Assembly (NCBI GenBank): GCA_964016985.1
Contig: OZ024827.1
Coordinates: 61,341,181-61,405,180, forward strand
Source of the DNA: Anodontia alba
Taxonomy: Eukaryota > Mollusca > Bivalvia > Lucinida > Lucinidae
Direction of reading: 5' to 3'
DNA: 64,000 nt
Below are positions 11,570-23,004 of the stretch, in pieces; within the stretch, counting starts at the first letter, position 1, and each line of letters starts with the position of its first letter. Position numbers and translations under genes: made by a program. Below the pieces are notes generated by a model that did no database searches, was not told the origin of the DNA, and saw nothing but the letters and a program-made list of their open reading frames with translations.

Positions 11570-12104
11570 ATCACAGATAGATAATTTTTTCATGATGTAG
11601 ACACTTTGTGTCTTTTTGTTTGTTTGTTTTTTGTTGTTGTTTTTTTCAAAAAAGGAAAAGATGCTTATTTTTCAAGTTGATGGCATTTTTGAGTAAAGTG
11701 TTTCATTACTGCAAACATAAGCGACAATATGTCCTGACAACCGTACGGCCGGACGTCATCGCGTCTTTGACCATATAAGGTCAGAATTTACGGCAAATGT
11801 CAACGAGTGCACAATTTTATATTTGTTTGCAATTTATTACTTTTGAGTACATTTAGAGCCTCTAGTGTTCTGAATCAAACAATTTCTCGAGGTAAGATGT
11901 TAAAACACATATTTAGCCATTTTTTTATATATACATGTGGGTGTAGTTTCATACGTTTGTCATCGTTCGTCTGCCCATTCAACTAGGTTAAAACAAACAA
12001 ATAAAATAAACAAAAATAATACTGCGGGATAAATCGTTAAACCTTTGGCGGCTATAGACTCCTCAGGGGGAATTTGTATACTATAAGTTTCTGAATGTAC
12101 ATTA
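10831..12104. other. Unassigned, with a T30 tract and a 41-bp duplication
   Basis: No gene recognised. CTGCATTCCACAAA followed by TTGAT and TTTTGTGA occurs twice, starting at 11,327 and 11,368. A run of 30 T lies at 11,538-11,567. GCCGGACGTCATCGCG near 11,750 is a GC island of about 20 bp without other support for a promoter. Confidence 0.5.
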
Positions 12105-12450
12105 CAGTAGAACTTCAATGGCTCGAACCCCGATAGCTCGTTTACCATGGATGAGTCGAACACGTTCTTGTCCGCAGGGATTTCCTCCAAATACGATATA
12201 CGGATAATTTAGGGAGATTTTCTTCTTTTATCTTGCAAATGTATGTTGTGTGCACTCACCTCGATGAGGCAATTTTAATGAGTACACACAACATACGTTT
12301 ATAATATCGAACACCGAAAAGATATCCCACAATTATCTCCATTATGCCTCCTGGTATGGCACTAATAGTAACCCTCCGTGGTTCGAACTACCGCTGTCTC
12401 GAACAAATTTTCATGGTCTCAAAGGGGTTCGAGCCATCGAGGTTCGACTG
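12105..12450. mobile_element. pogo/Tigger-like MITE with TA duplication
   Basis: The element starts CAGTAGAACTTCAATGGCTC and ends GAGCCATCGAGGTTCGACTG, inverted repeats of about 25 bp, and is flanked on both sides by TA (12,103-12,104 and 12,451-12,452). CAGT termini with GAACYTCRATGGCTCGAAC and TA duplication are typical of pogo/Tigger DNA transposons. At 346 bp with no transposase it is non-autonomous. An inner palindrome (TATGTTGTGTGCACTCA facing TGAGTACACACAACATA, 12,241-12,296) forms a second hairpin. A minus-strand frame through it has no domain. Confidence 0.85.
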
Positions 12451-12452
12451 TA

Positions 12453-15400
12453 TATAAAAAACAAAATGACACATGTTAGCCCTCTGACGGTGGCAGCGTT
12501 TGCGTGTAACAGTCATGTTACCAACGTTACCTTCAAATCAATAAAAATACATTGGGACATTGGGGATAAATACTAAAATATCCATATCCTTACTAGCATT
12601 CTATATGCTATTAATGCATGTTGTATTATGCAGACAGCTATCTAAACGTGTTTAACTGACGAGGGCTTGTGATATCACTGTTATATACGTTACTAATAGT
12701 CATAAATCTCACAGAGAAGTTTCATGGTACAACGTTTTGAAATACTATAACCGGCCAGTGCCTAGAAATTTAATCTAATGCCGTTTTACAAAAGAAAAAA
12801 CGCTGTATATCCTCATTTGTGCATCAAGAAATAGACACAAACCAATCAGAGTGAGCAAATGACATAAGGATCTGTAGTTATTATGCCGTGGTTGCACTTA
12901 GTTCAATGTATTTAATTATTATGATTGGTTTTATTCATAAAGACTTTTAATAAATGCTTTATGCGTTTCATTTTGTTATGTATGTACTGTTTGAGTGCTT
13001 CTTTGTCTACATTGCATAAATGGTTATTGATAGTTTGTACATAAATATAAAGAGAAACCAGGTTTAAAATGCTTTAAGTAACAAAAATACTGAATTATTT
13101 CTCAGATACCTTTATACACTGTAGTATAGTGAGTTAAGTGTCAGAAAACCCTCATCAAACGTCTGCTAGGACAGACGATTGATAATTTTATCTTTAAAAG
13201 AGTATAATGTAGTCTATAACAAATACAGAAGTATCCCTTTTCATACATACTTACATGATGTGAGCTCTTTGTTGCCTAAGTTCTATGCATAAAGCTGATG
13301 TTCTAAAACCTAAATCCATCTACACTGCCTGCAATATTGCACACGTCATACTGATAAACACATATGCCAGTTTGCGTGCTGTGATAATAGAATAATGGCC
13401 TATAGGCAGTGTTTTCAGAGAAATATCTTCAGTACAGCTACATGAATAAAAAATACCGAATATTCTCTAAATATAGGCTCAGAAACATGAATAAAATGAA
13501 AACCTGCAACATTCTGAGGGCACAAATGATTCAAAGAGAACTATTTCATCATTTGAGTTTTACAAAAAAATGCACTCGTAAACAAGATGATAATAACATC
13601 ACCTATGCGTCAACACTGCAATTTTAAGTCATATCTAAGATGCAGCCAAATGCACAATATGCACACTCGGACATTTGTCTGTTGCCACATTGTAGTAAAG
13701 TAATGCTTTACACTGGCTAGAAGACAGTTTGCTATAATGTAAAAACCAACACATATAGATCAGTCTACATAACAAAATTTGAGGACATACAAATCAATTT
13801 ATCTTTTGCAATTATATACCATAAATACAGTGATAAAAAACATCATAATATAATATTATACAAAAGTCCTGATATGTAAGTAATGAGAGTAACACACAAC
13901 GGCGTTAACATTAACAGTTTCAGTTTACTTTGTTACTTTATAAGGGACCTCCTAAAATGTTTACTTGATAGTCAAAACTGTGATGGTATAAAAGTAATTG
14001 ATATGATTAGTCGTGTCTTATATGCATTAAGTCAGAGTCTGAATTAGATGAGGGTATTAATAGATGTATAGAAAAAAGTTCTACCCCTGATACACCATTT
14101 TAATAGATTATTCTGGTGCCAAGATAAGATAAGGGATTTTATTGTCATCTGTTTTTTTTTTTTATATTATTTATATTATGTTAACGTAAAGTGTTTAAGC
14201 AACAGCATGACAAACCCAACAAATAACCTGTGCACCCAGCAAAGACTCGGACCGGCCTAGGAGTCCGCTCAGTCTGACCAGTCTTTGCTGTCTACATGAA
14301 GAAAGCTGGGGTCTTTAGATTTTTATTCAGTGACAACATTGACCAGTATTCGCTGCGTTCCCAGGCCTATATTATATTTATATTTTATATTTAGTTAGAA
14401 TTGTACAGCAATAGATAGAGCATTGTTACGACTGAATTTTGACTTGGTATGACAGCCATACTATCATGCCAACACTGAATCTATGATACTAAACTTTTTG
14501 TTATACTCGGGACTTCATATACATATTCCACTGGTATTAAGATACGTGAACTACTTGGCATGAGTATATGTTTGCACCATTATTGCTTAATCAGAATATA
14601 ATATTTTGTTACATACATTAAATCCTGCAGCAGAAAGACTTCCTGGTTAACTGCATTATGAGCCATGTTTTGTTAAACAGAATTTAAAGGTCATATATAC
14701 AAAATATTTTAGCAAGTTATAACTTGGACCTTCTTGGACCTTCATAATATACCAATACAATTCTTGACTTTGATAGGCATTGGTAAGCTAAATTGAAAGG
14801 ATGCAACACATCTGATAATGTAACACAATAATTGAGACGAAATGGTAATGATTGTCTTTTTTTATTCTGAAACATATTAATCTAAAGTTGAATATAAATT
14901 CAAAAGGTAAAAGTATACGTAAATACCTTTACAGAGACAAAAAGCCTGTTCAAAGTCAGACATTCAAGTGTTACATATGTTACCATGGATAAGCAAAGAC
15001 GGGCAAGGTTCTGACATATCATTTATCTGTAGATGTTTTTGTTTATTTAGACATAAATAAGTAAGAAGCATTTATCATTCATTGAAAACTTCAGGACAGT
15101 ATTCAATATTTTATGCAAAAGTGGTCTTGATGCAGATAGCAAATTTACTGTGATCATATCGGTGTATATAACTTACAAAGAATACAGACATCACATCTGC
15201 AGTTTTGGAAATGCTTATCAAAGAATTTTTAGATACTACAAAACAGAGGCACTAACTACTGATGCAATATACCATACAGGAAACCAAACCCCACTATATA
15301 GATATTTTAGGTGTCACTTACGTTATTATGATCAGAATAATACAACAGCCACAAGTTTAATATACATATGTATCTCAAGTTTTCAGAAATAATGCTATAA

Positions 15401-15735
15401 TAAGAATTCACTTTATTTATTCTAGGCTGCATTTGATGTGTCAATATGTGAAAATAATTTATTTCTATATTACCATTACAGTTGGGTACCTTTGCTTTAT
15501 ACGATGACTGCAAAGTATAAACGATAGAAATATCTGCAGCTTTGGAAAGGTTTGTTCAATATATTTTCATAAACTGAACAGTTAAGGTCATATGGGCAAT
15601 GCACAATCTAAATAAATGGACTATTTGAGCTAAAATTCTCGTTTCTAAAGGGTAGAGTAGAAAATGTAACATGTGGATGTAAGGTCAAAAAGAACTTTCA
15701 AACACATATTTTGTAGTTAGTAATTTCATATTGAT
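12453..15735. other. Longest stretch without recognised repeats
   Basis: AT-rich DNA with few repeats. Small frames (for example 13,409-13,627 and 15,150-15,392) have no motif. A double hairpin lies at 14,237-14,290 (CAGCAAAGACT facing AGTCTTTGCTG). If the candidate exon at 15,736-15,943 is real, part of 15,400-15,735 would be its 3' UTR; an AATAAA on the minus strand sits near 15,413-15,418. Confidence 0.45.
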
Positions 15736-15943
15736 TTAGTTTGAACATATAACTACTTTTACTCCATTTACTAGGGGTAACAGGCTGTTACTAGGTGACG
15801 CTGCCATTGCTAGGAGACTAGCATGCTGCAAAATATTTGCAAGATAATCGGCTTTAACAAAAACATGGTCTACAAAATTACCCTTTAAGGTTGGAGGTAA
15901 ACCATAGCTGGACATCGGCCCACATGGCCAGATCACATTAGCT
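15736..15943 (-). CDS. Candidate terminal coding exon, unknown protein
   Basis: I do not recognise this protein. On the minus strand a pyrimidine-rich run and TTTTAG at about 15,942-15,955 look like a splice acceptor. The frame after it stays open for about 68 codons to a TAA at 15,736. It contains SYGLPPTLKGNFVDHVFVKA and DYLANILQHASLLAMAAS, which have a normal amino-acid composition unlike the repeat-derived frames around it. An AATAAA lies about 320 bp downstream, as for a 3' UTR. Against it: no upstream exon was found, the opposite strand has no matching annotation, and the tract containing CCTAGTAACAG and CCTGTTACCCC is itself weakly palindromic. The frame has no methionine near its start, which fits an internal or terminal exon but not a single-exon gene. 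Confidence 0.3.
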
Positions 15944-16324
15944 AAAAGCCGACAGAAAAAAGGGAATTAAGCATATATCAATGGTTATTCTTCGATTTCT
16001 AAACCCCATGAATAATACAAAAAGCAAAAAATCACAGTAAGTCTGTTAAAATGTTAAACTGAATTAAAACTAAGTCTGTAGCAATACATCTAATACAACT
16101 TGTCTGTAAATACTAAATTAGCAGTTTTGCACTCATTTGACCTTTGACCTAGTTTTTGACCCTCAGAGGAAATCCAGCTTGGCATCCACCCTTATCATCA
16201 TCAGTAAGCTTTAGCAAAACAAATACGCATGGATGCCAGCTTCTACTCAAACATGCCATCAGAAGCTACATTTTGCTTTCGTGGCAGGCTAACTACATAG
16301 TTTTAGTACATGATTACTAATAGA

Positions 16325-16607
16325 CATCACGAAAACATGCCTATATAATGTTGACCCCCTTAAACCCCACTTTTATACAGTAAAATTGGGGTTTATAAGG
16401 GTATGCATTATTTTTCATATTTCTGCTCAAAAACATAGATTGTGGTTACTCGTAAGAACCGCCTCGCCGAGGCGGTTCTAACGGGTACCCACAATCTATG
16501 TATGTTTTGAGCAGAAATATGAAAAAATATCAGATTTTTTATCTGAAAATTTTCATTTTTTGGTGGTAAAATTTTCAGTGTATTTAAAAAGGCTTGTTTT
16601 CGTAATG
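16325..16607 (-). mobile_element. Family-A palindromic MITE, copy 2 (intact)
   Basis: 283 bp bounded by CATCACGAAAACATGCCTAT and CTTGTTTTCGTAATG, near-perfect inverted termini. The centre is a palindrome of about 70 bp: CATAGATTGTGG, GAACCGCCTCGCCGAGGCGG, CCACAATCTATG. Between terminus and centre one arm has a small hairpin of AACCCCA/TGGGGTT type and the other has GAAAATTTTC/TGGTGGTAAAATTTTC blocks. No coding capacity. Confidence 0.92.
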
Positions 16608-16737
16608 GCTGGTAACAGTTTTAAGAAGGCAGAAGCCAAAACCGCGCAGCTTTGTCAATTTTTGATACTAATAGTAGATCTCAGTAAGCCAGCCTGTTTT
16701 CTGGATCCTGTACTGCTGAAAATAAAATGTTAGATAG

Positions 16738-16739
<2 letters not shown>

Positions 16740-16776
<37 letters not shown>
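16740..16776. repeat. (AC)n microsatellite
   Basis: About 18 AC dinucleotides followed by an interrupted CA-rich tail to about 16,793. Confidence 0.97.
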
Positions 16777-16778
<2 letters not shown>

Positions 16779-16836
16779 CACACACATACACACTACTTTG
16801 TCCTGCAAAAGGACAATCAATGCTTCAAAGAAATGA

Positions 16837-17036
16837 GTGGGCACAGTATTTCCTACAAGACTGCATCTTCGTTCGACGAAGACTCATATCAGTCTGCGCA
16901 TCAACCAACTCTTAGGATCCTTGGCTACACACAGAGTGCCCTGCAAAGATTCTGGTCAAAACTCGCGGACGTGCAGGCTGATCTGAGTAATCACTGGGCG
17001 CAGATGCAAACTTGTAGGAAATGCTGTGTCCCGGCT
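16837..17036. mobile_element. GGGCACAG inverted-repeat MITE, copy 1
   Basis: The left end GGGCACAGTATTTCCTACAAG mirrors the right end CTTGTAGGAAATGCTGTGTC. The inverted match continues inward through GCATCT and CAGATCAGCCTG-like blocks. A second copy lies at 23,914-24,146. About 200 bp, non-coding. Confidence 0.8.
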
Positions 17037-17039
17037 CAA

Positions 17040-17689
17040 AAAATCCTCTATCTACAAAATTAATTGCTGCTAGCTTCCCACCGAGATTTTCACTTTATAT
17101 GTAAATTAAAAGCAGTGTTATCATTATCTCCACTAAAACAATTATTAAAAGTTTGATTTATTTTCGGCATAGACGCACGTCTATTAAACAACGCTACATG
17201 AATCCTAAGTCGCTCGCAGTAGCGACGTAACATGAGCATGCAACACACGTAAAAATATTTTAAATTATACCGACTGCATTATGCTTGACAAGATTTGATG
17301 GAAAATAGTTACTTTTTCCTTTGCCGGTTATTTGCCGTATTCTAAAAAACCAAAGTATATCAAAAATCAAAATTTCCGATATAGCCAAATAACACTGAGT
17401 ATTTAATAAATTTCTAACGCGGTTTCACTTTATTAACAACAGATTTTCAAAAGGACATCTTTAATTACTAGGCAACAACGTAACTTTTCAAATAACGTTA
17501 CGTTACATTATTTTAGTATAACGTTTCCGGTCTTTGAATACCTTGACAGCCAGATTCCCTCCCCCCCACCCCCCCCCCTATATTAGTATTGATTCAATTT
17601 TGGATTAAGCTTATGAAAACACATTCTTTGGCCCTTCGTAAGGATGTACTTTCTGCGTACATTTTATAAAAAGGGAAAATATAATATTT
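17040..17689. other. Unassigned, with a C-rich run
   Basis: No gene. A C-rich tract interrupted by one A lies at 17,559-17,578, and ACGTAACGTT-like words cluster near 17,480-17,520. Confidence 0.5.
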
Positions 17690-18565
17690 AGGAGACAAAT
17701 TATTTGCACAAGTGTCAATATGCTCGCTTACTTTAAGCATTCTAGTGCGAGGGTCACTATTTGTTGGTTGTGAATGGTAAATCTTTTACGCAAGAAGTTA
17801 CCTGTTTCCCCAATGTATTCCTCCCCACGCCCTCTGCATTTCATCATATAAATTACATTTTTGACGTCACATGACATTGTTTCGTGGATTGTAAACTTAG
17901 TCCCACAGTCGAATTTAAAAGAACTTCCTTCTAATAAGATGAATGAAGAGGCCGTGGTTTGGTCTTCATTTGTAGCATTCGAAGTATAGTTAGCTCTAGT
18001 AAGTATTATGTTATATGTTTACTCTTTAAGAATTTATATTTTGTTAAGATTTCTCGAATTTTATCATCTTCTTGTAAGATTGGTATGTTATCAATAATTA
18101 CTTGATATATTTCTGGATCTTTTGGATTATGTGTAGATAATACGGTACTACATTTTCGTCTGTCCTTGCTTTCACCGTGAGCAGTAATTCTAGTGACATT
18201 GCTTTCTCTAGGCCAAAACCAATTATTTGTTTAGGATACTCTGTTTTATTAAGAAGGATTTTAATTCCACCATTCTTTTTTCAAGAACTTGTTCTTCCGA
18301 TATTATTGTCCTGAGCCGGCGTGCAAGGTTATATGGGATATTAGTTTTGGTATGTCTTGGGTGGCATGAGTAAACTAACAAATACTGTTTGCTATCTGTC
18401 TCTTTATAAAAGATATCTGTTCTATTTTTCCTACTTTATTTTTTCACTAAAACATCGAAGAATGAATGTTCAGTGTGACTGAATTGCAATGTATTTGAGA
18501 AGCCAGGCTTGGGCCACTGACCTTTTTCGCTGATTAGGTGACTTGGTAAAAACAGCTCATGTTCG
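17690..18565 (-). pseudogene. Penelope-like element relic with GIY-YIG domain (PLE-G1)
   Basis: Minus strand, in order: FFDVLV (about 18,430), a YLLVYS block, HPRHTKTNIPYNLARRLRTI (about 18,300-18,370), FKFDCG, VKNVIYMMKC and then GEEYIGETGNFLRKRF (about 17,780-17,830). This is the order found after the reverse transcriptase of canonical Penelope-like elements: thumb and linker, Cys-rich linker, then a GIY-YIG endonuclease, here with VIY and YIG. The endonuclease would nick target DNA for target-primed reverse transcription. Stops after LVKK, after SILNK and after ECLK, with frame changes, show a dead copy; SEHIDTCA is readable in the next frame. The catalytic reverse-transcriptase motifs are missing, so the copy is 5'-truncated. 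A GTGAAACGCGTC motif lies just upstream at 18,641-18,690. Confidence 0.8.
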
Positions 18566-18640
18566 GTGGAAAAGGTCCTCAGATCCTTTTTGGTGTTTAA
18601 TAGGACCGCGGTTCGGGTTACACCTTTTAGCCAACGCTGT

Positions 18641-18690
18641 TGACGACGCGTTTCACTGGATTATTCATATTCGTCCGCCGGTATTGTTTT
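18641..18690 (-). other. GTGAAACGCGTC motif, possible eroded hammerhead ribozyme
   Basis: The minus strand reads GGACGAATATGAATAATCCA then GTGAAACGCGTCGTC. GACG and CGTC can pair around a core containing TGAATAA and GAAAC. Hammerhead ribozymes (CUGAUGA, stem II, GAAA) are known in the terminal repeats of Penelope-like elements. Here the CUGAUGA box is not intact, so at best this is a remnant. The same GTGAAACGCGT word stands beside the other GIY-YIG relic at 31,217-31,262. Confidence 0.35.
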
Positions 18691-18699
18691 CAATGTGAT

Positions 18700-19751
18700 T
18701 AGAATCTTATTTCTTCAAACGCTTGAAGTTTTCTTTGATTTTGAGTATATATTCGCTATTAACATGCATCAGAGTGTATAAAAATAAATTATGTTTCAAT
18801 GCACAATTTAGCGTTATCATTGTTAACAGGAAAATGGATCGTCAAACTGAAATGTGGTATGTTAGATTTGGTGGCAGCTTGATAACCGTCCCAACTACCC
18901 CCAAGTGAGGCACACAATACAAAAAGTACAGTCGTTTATTTAAAAATAAACCTACAGTCATCGATTGTAATATTTATTTATGCCTAGCGTCCCAAAAATT
19001 GAGCCAGATCAGACGCCTCAGAACATTAAATACAGAAATCGCTATAACAATGCTTCTAATATAAGAAACCAGACATCCCTAATAAGAACGCTCTGCAGGG
19101 GAGTTAAATGGACAGTCCCGCCGGACATCAGGTTACATTCATAGCTGTGATGTTTACATGGTCTAAGGCCTTTTCTGTGTACAGTGAGTGTCTGATCGGC
19201 AACGTAACAGTCCTTGCCCTTGTAAGAGGATAATACATTCTCTTTTGCATACTTTGTTCTAATTGCACCTTTTTCCTTAATGATGTTCTAAAGGCTAACC
19301 TTCAACCCAGCTAACACACATACACATTATTACTGCGGTAACTTGAACTGGCGGACGGACATAAGACGCGAAGCGTCGAGTGTGATCCAATGATATCAGC
19401 TCATCCCTGAGACGTGATACAGTACACAGATGAAGTTACTACAGTAATGATGTTTTTAATATATACCTTTTCTCTCATTTTTATTCATATTTTTTTTCAA
19501 TATTATGCCCAAACGCACGAACTACTGACGTTACGTATCGAATATTGACGTCATTAGTAGCCGACGTGATAGTTTGGGTTCCATTGCATAAAACGGCGTT
19601 TGGTAATGCCACTGCAAAACCAGGGAACTGGCGTAAGCGAGAATGGTGATACGGAATCGGAAAACGCTAGTAGCGTGATACAGGAAGTTGTATTTTGTGT
19701 TGGAAAGTTGCTAGTAGGCAGTGGTATTTTTCGTAGTTATAAAATAAAACG
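18700..19751. other. Unassigned, no gene seen
   Basis: Frames are short and without motifs. ACGTC-type words begin to cluster from about 19,500 and lead into the repeat at 19,752. Confidence 0.5.
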
Positions 19752-19860
19752 TCGTAACAACGTCATTTGGACGTCGCCATGTTGTCATGACGTCGCGGAG
19801 ACGTCGGATCGATGTTGTTAAGATGACGTCGCGGCGACGTCGGAGCGACGTTGTTACGAT
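19752..19860. repeat. 36-bp tandem pair within an ACGTCG-rich palindrome
   Basis: ATGACGTCGCGG starts a 36-bp unit at 19,787 and again at 19,823; the two units differ at only a few positions. CGTAACAACGTC at 19,754 is the inverted complement of the GACGTTGTTACG closing the second unit. CpG is unusually dense compared with the surroundings. A similar ACGTC palindrome is at 50,303-50,408. Confidence 0.75.
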
Positions 19861-20480
19861 ATTGTGTGCTTACTTGAAAGTATATTGAACACGAAAACAT
19901 ACCGACGTCATCAACGTCAAACCCATAAAGCATGGTCATTCACTACAAAATGTAGGTTGCAACAATGATATTTTGCAGCAAACTGCATGCATCGTTGTTA
20001 ACCCAATTATGGCCGATAACTTTGCTTCCCTCTTTAATCGTATGACGGTGGGTCTGTCCTCAGACTAATTGACGGCTCCTTCCTCAGTCTGTTTGAAATA
20101 GTTGGCGCCTGACTATCAATGTCTGTGGTCGGACCCATCGTGAGCCGACCCATCGTGATCCTGTTTGCGTTGTTCTTGTGTTCTGGATTCAGATCGCCAT
20201 TAGGCACTTTGTTTTGTTTCATCACAGTTTTTTTTTTAACTTTATGCGTTTCACTAATGTTTCACAGATGAAGTAGAGGACCCTAAGTGGATCGAACATA
20301 TATTTATAATTTGGAGCTGTATCAGAATTAAGGGTTAGGTAAAACTGTAGTAAAACTGGTTAAAACACCAAATCAGTTTTCCTACTGACTGTTCAAAGGT
20401 AATTCCTCTGTTGCGCCTCTTTGTGCGTCTGTGGTTTCATATATGACGTTTGTTTTGTCATTATTTGTTTCTCAGCTTTA

Positions 20481-20758
20481 CATTACGAAAACACGCCTAT
20501 TCAAATAATACTGAAAATTTTCCCACCAAAAATGAAAATTTTCAGATTAAAAATTCTGATATTTTTCTTATTTCTGCTCAAAACATAGATTGTGGATAAT
20601 CGTTAGAACAGTCTCGACGAGGCGGTTCTAACGAGTACCCACAATCTATGTTTTTGAAAAGAAATAAGAAAAATAATGTGTACCCCCGTAAACCCCAGTT
20701 TTACTGTATAAAAGTGGGGTTTAAGGGGTCAAAATTATATAGGCATGTTTTCGTGATG
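20481..20758 (+). mobile_element. Family-A palindromic MITE, copy 3 (intact)
   Basis: 278 bp from CATTACGAAAACACGCCTAT to AGGCATGTTTTCGTGATG. The central palindrome is complete, although one arm reads GAACAGTCTCGACGAGGCGG, with substitutions. The right part includes the TACCCCCGTAAACCCCAG and GTGGGGTTTAAGGGG hairpin. Confidence 0.92.
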
Positions 20759-20859
20759 TTTCGTTTGTGCCTCGGGAAGGCGGAGGGCTTAGCTTCATGC
20801 TTGTGGCATATCCCGGGTATGTTCACTTATATTTTACCAATCGTTCAAATTCTGAGTTA

Positions 20860-21127
20860 AGTGGTCTCGCAGTGATCGATGGTTACTAAAACATCATTAG
20901 GAAATGAAATGCAATGCCGCGGTGATATGAACCACCAGACAAAATTATAGCATATGTGGCCCGATATATATTGACTATAGCTATAGTGGTACTCGTATGA
21001 GAATCGAAGAGAAAAAGATGTATACAGATAATTTTCTCCACAAGGATTACATGGTGTGGGTTAGACTCGTCTCACAGACCAGCAATGTACTTCATGTGGG
21101 AAAATAAGATTTTTCTTTTAACATTTT
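20860..21127. other. Unassigned
   Basis: No gene or repeat recognised between the MITE and the next inverted-repeat element. Confidence 0.5.
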
Positions 21128-21412
21128 GCTGGGTAAAAATGTCAACAGAAGACATTAAGATTTTTTTCCTATTGTTCCCAGAAATAACGCCAAATGTTTT
21201 CTCTTTTTTTTTTCTTTCCAGAAAACAGACTTAGGAGTTGGCTGCGACTTGTGATTTTGGCACTCCCTGGATTTTCTTTTTACCTTTTTGACAGTTCATG
21301 CAAATGTTCCCCATAGGAAACAACTTGCATGAAATACCAAAGCCTATTTTCTGGGAAAATATTATCTATTTGTCATCTGCTGAATTTGCTGAGAGAGCGA
21401 CAACGTTTAAAA
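21128..21412. mobile_element. GGGTAAAAAT inverted-repeat element, copy 1
   Basis: Carries TGGGTAAAAATGTCAACAGA, an inner CATGCAAATGTTCCCCATAG facing AACTTGCATG, then TTTTCTGGGAAAATAT and GTCATCTGCTGAATTTGC at the right. The same order is seen at 30,784-30,975 and in shorter form at 49,499-49,612. Non-coding fold-back element. Confidence 0.65.
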
Positions 21413-21710
21413 AATATCTAATCGTAGAGCTATAAGGTCTAATGTCATTGAGTGTCTGTGTATTTAATTGTTACTTACATGGTCGCTTATCACTGTCAGC
21501 AGATTCTGTACAAATCTAATATAAAGTTGTTACTTTGTCTGGGATATAGCCTATTGCTATGTATCAACACCCTATTTAGTAAGAGCTACGATCTCGTCTG
21601 AAATACCAATATCCGTTTCCATTCATCTCTATGCACAGCTTTCTGTTTTTATCCAGGATATTACATTTCCGCACAATACTTGATTTTCTCTCTTTTTGCT
21701 TCTCTAAAAA

Positions 21711-22622
21711 CACGAAAACATGCCTTTTTAATGTTGACTCCCTTAAAGGCCAAGTATCAGACAGCAATTTATCCTACCGGTGAGCAATTAAGCCTATATG
21801 GCAGGTGGGATGGGCTTATTCTCTCACTGCTCAGTTATCAGTTTGAATCTACTGGCTTTGGTTAGCTTGTAAACAGAAGCACATGGCAGATATTTATATT
21901 GTCTTCTTCAAGAAACATGTGTTTGCTGTGTAATCACTCCAGAGAATTTTGACTGCAGGGTTTTGATTTCTTTGATTAGGAGTAAATATAAACAATAAAC
22001 CTCAACAAAAAGATTAATCTAGATTTTTTTGTGTAAGGAGCTACACTTCTCAGCTGCTGCAGTAGAGGTAATGAACTCTGATAAGCCCTCCCACTTGCTG
22101 TCAATCATACCTGGTGGTAAATTTGAATTTTATAGCAGACAGCAAAAAAGATTTTTTGAAAAGCAAACTATGGAATGGAATGGAATTTCAATTCTCATAT
22201 GGAATTCATGTATATGTCTTAAAAAAGTAATGTGCCAAGTTTCATTATTTTTCATGTGGTTAGTGCTTTACATTTTTTGATTTTCTGTGATGACAGCTAC
22301 ATGTTGACTGTATGTGAACTAGGGAACACACTAGCCATTTTTCAGACCCCTTGGTTTTTATACTTGGCCCCTGGCCTTTAAACCCCACTTTTATACAATA
22401 AAAATGGGGTTTACGGGGGTACACATTATTTTTTCTTATTTCCGCTCAAAAACATAGATTGTGGGTACTCGTTAGAATTGCCTCGCTGAGGCGGTTCTAA
22501 GGAGTACCCACAATCTATGTTTTGAACAGAAATATGAAAAATATCAGAATTTTTATCTGAAAATTTTCCTTCTTTTGGATGTAAAATTTTCAACATATTT
22601 GAATAGGCGTGTTATCGTAATG
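21711..22622 (-). mobile_element. Family-A MITE, copy 4, split by a TTAA insertion
   Basis: The left end (CACGAAAACATGCCTTTTTA to CTCCCTTAA) lies at 21,711-21,746; the rest, from TTAAACCCCACTTTTATACA to GGCGTGTTATCGTAATG, at 22,378-22,622. The two parts join at the TTAA that intact copies carry in CCCTTAAACCCC. Together they make a MITE of about 281 bp. Confidence 0.9.
21747..22377. mobile_element. 631-bp non-autonomous element with TTAA duplication
   Basis: It sits exactly between two copies of TTAA (21,743-21,746 and 22,378-22,381), inside a MITE that has only one TTAA at that place. Its ends are imperfect inverted repeats: AGGCCAAGTATCAGAC on the left, and ATACTTGGCCCCTGGCCT on the right, whose complement has an extra AGGGG step. 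TTAA duplication is the hallmark of piggyBac-type cut-and-paste elements. No transposase frame is present; the longest internal frame (22,029-22,280) is motif-free. Confidence 0.8.
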
Positions 22623-23004
22623 TTTTGTGTCTTTATACTTTCTAACAGAAACCAAGATTAACATACTGCTTAAAATTCATGGTTTGCCCAGGAATACAAT
22701 TCAGTACGGTCAGATGTCTTTGCATTACCTTAACACGCCTATCTAAAGTATATACATGTACTACTTAGATTTAATAAATGTAGATAAGGAGCATTTTTTT
22801 CAACTAATAAATGCTGATATTCTGTTATATTACATGACTGTATGTATATACATTTGTATGTTATGGGTACTATTTAAAAGCACGTTTCATAGTTCATAAG
22901 TATCAAAAACATATGATTTCAAGACGAAATCAGATGGATATATATATTTTTTTTTTTTTCTGTAACTCATTTATCTAGAGCTACTTAAAGCATGGATTAG
23001 TTTT
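22623..23004. other. Unassigned
   Basis: AT-rich, with a short TA and T run at about 22,940-22,960. No gene. Confidence 0.5.

Noticed and set aside
19060..19320. Possible host exon on the minus strand (Cys-containing frame near 19,100-19,200)
   Set aside because: Stops break the frame within about 40 codons and no splice sites of quality were found.
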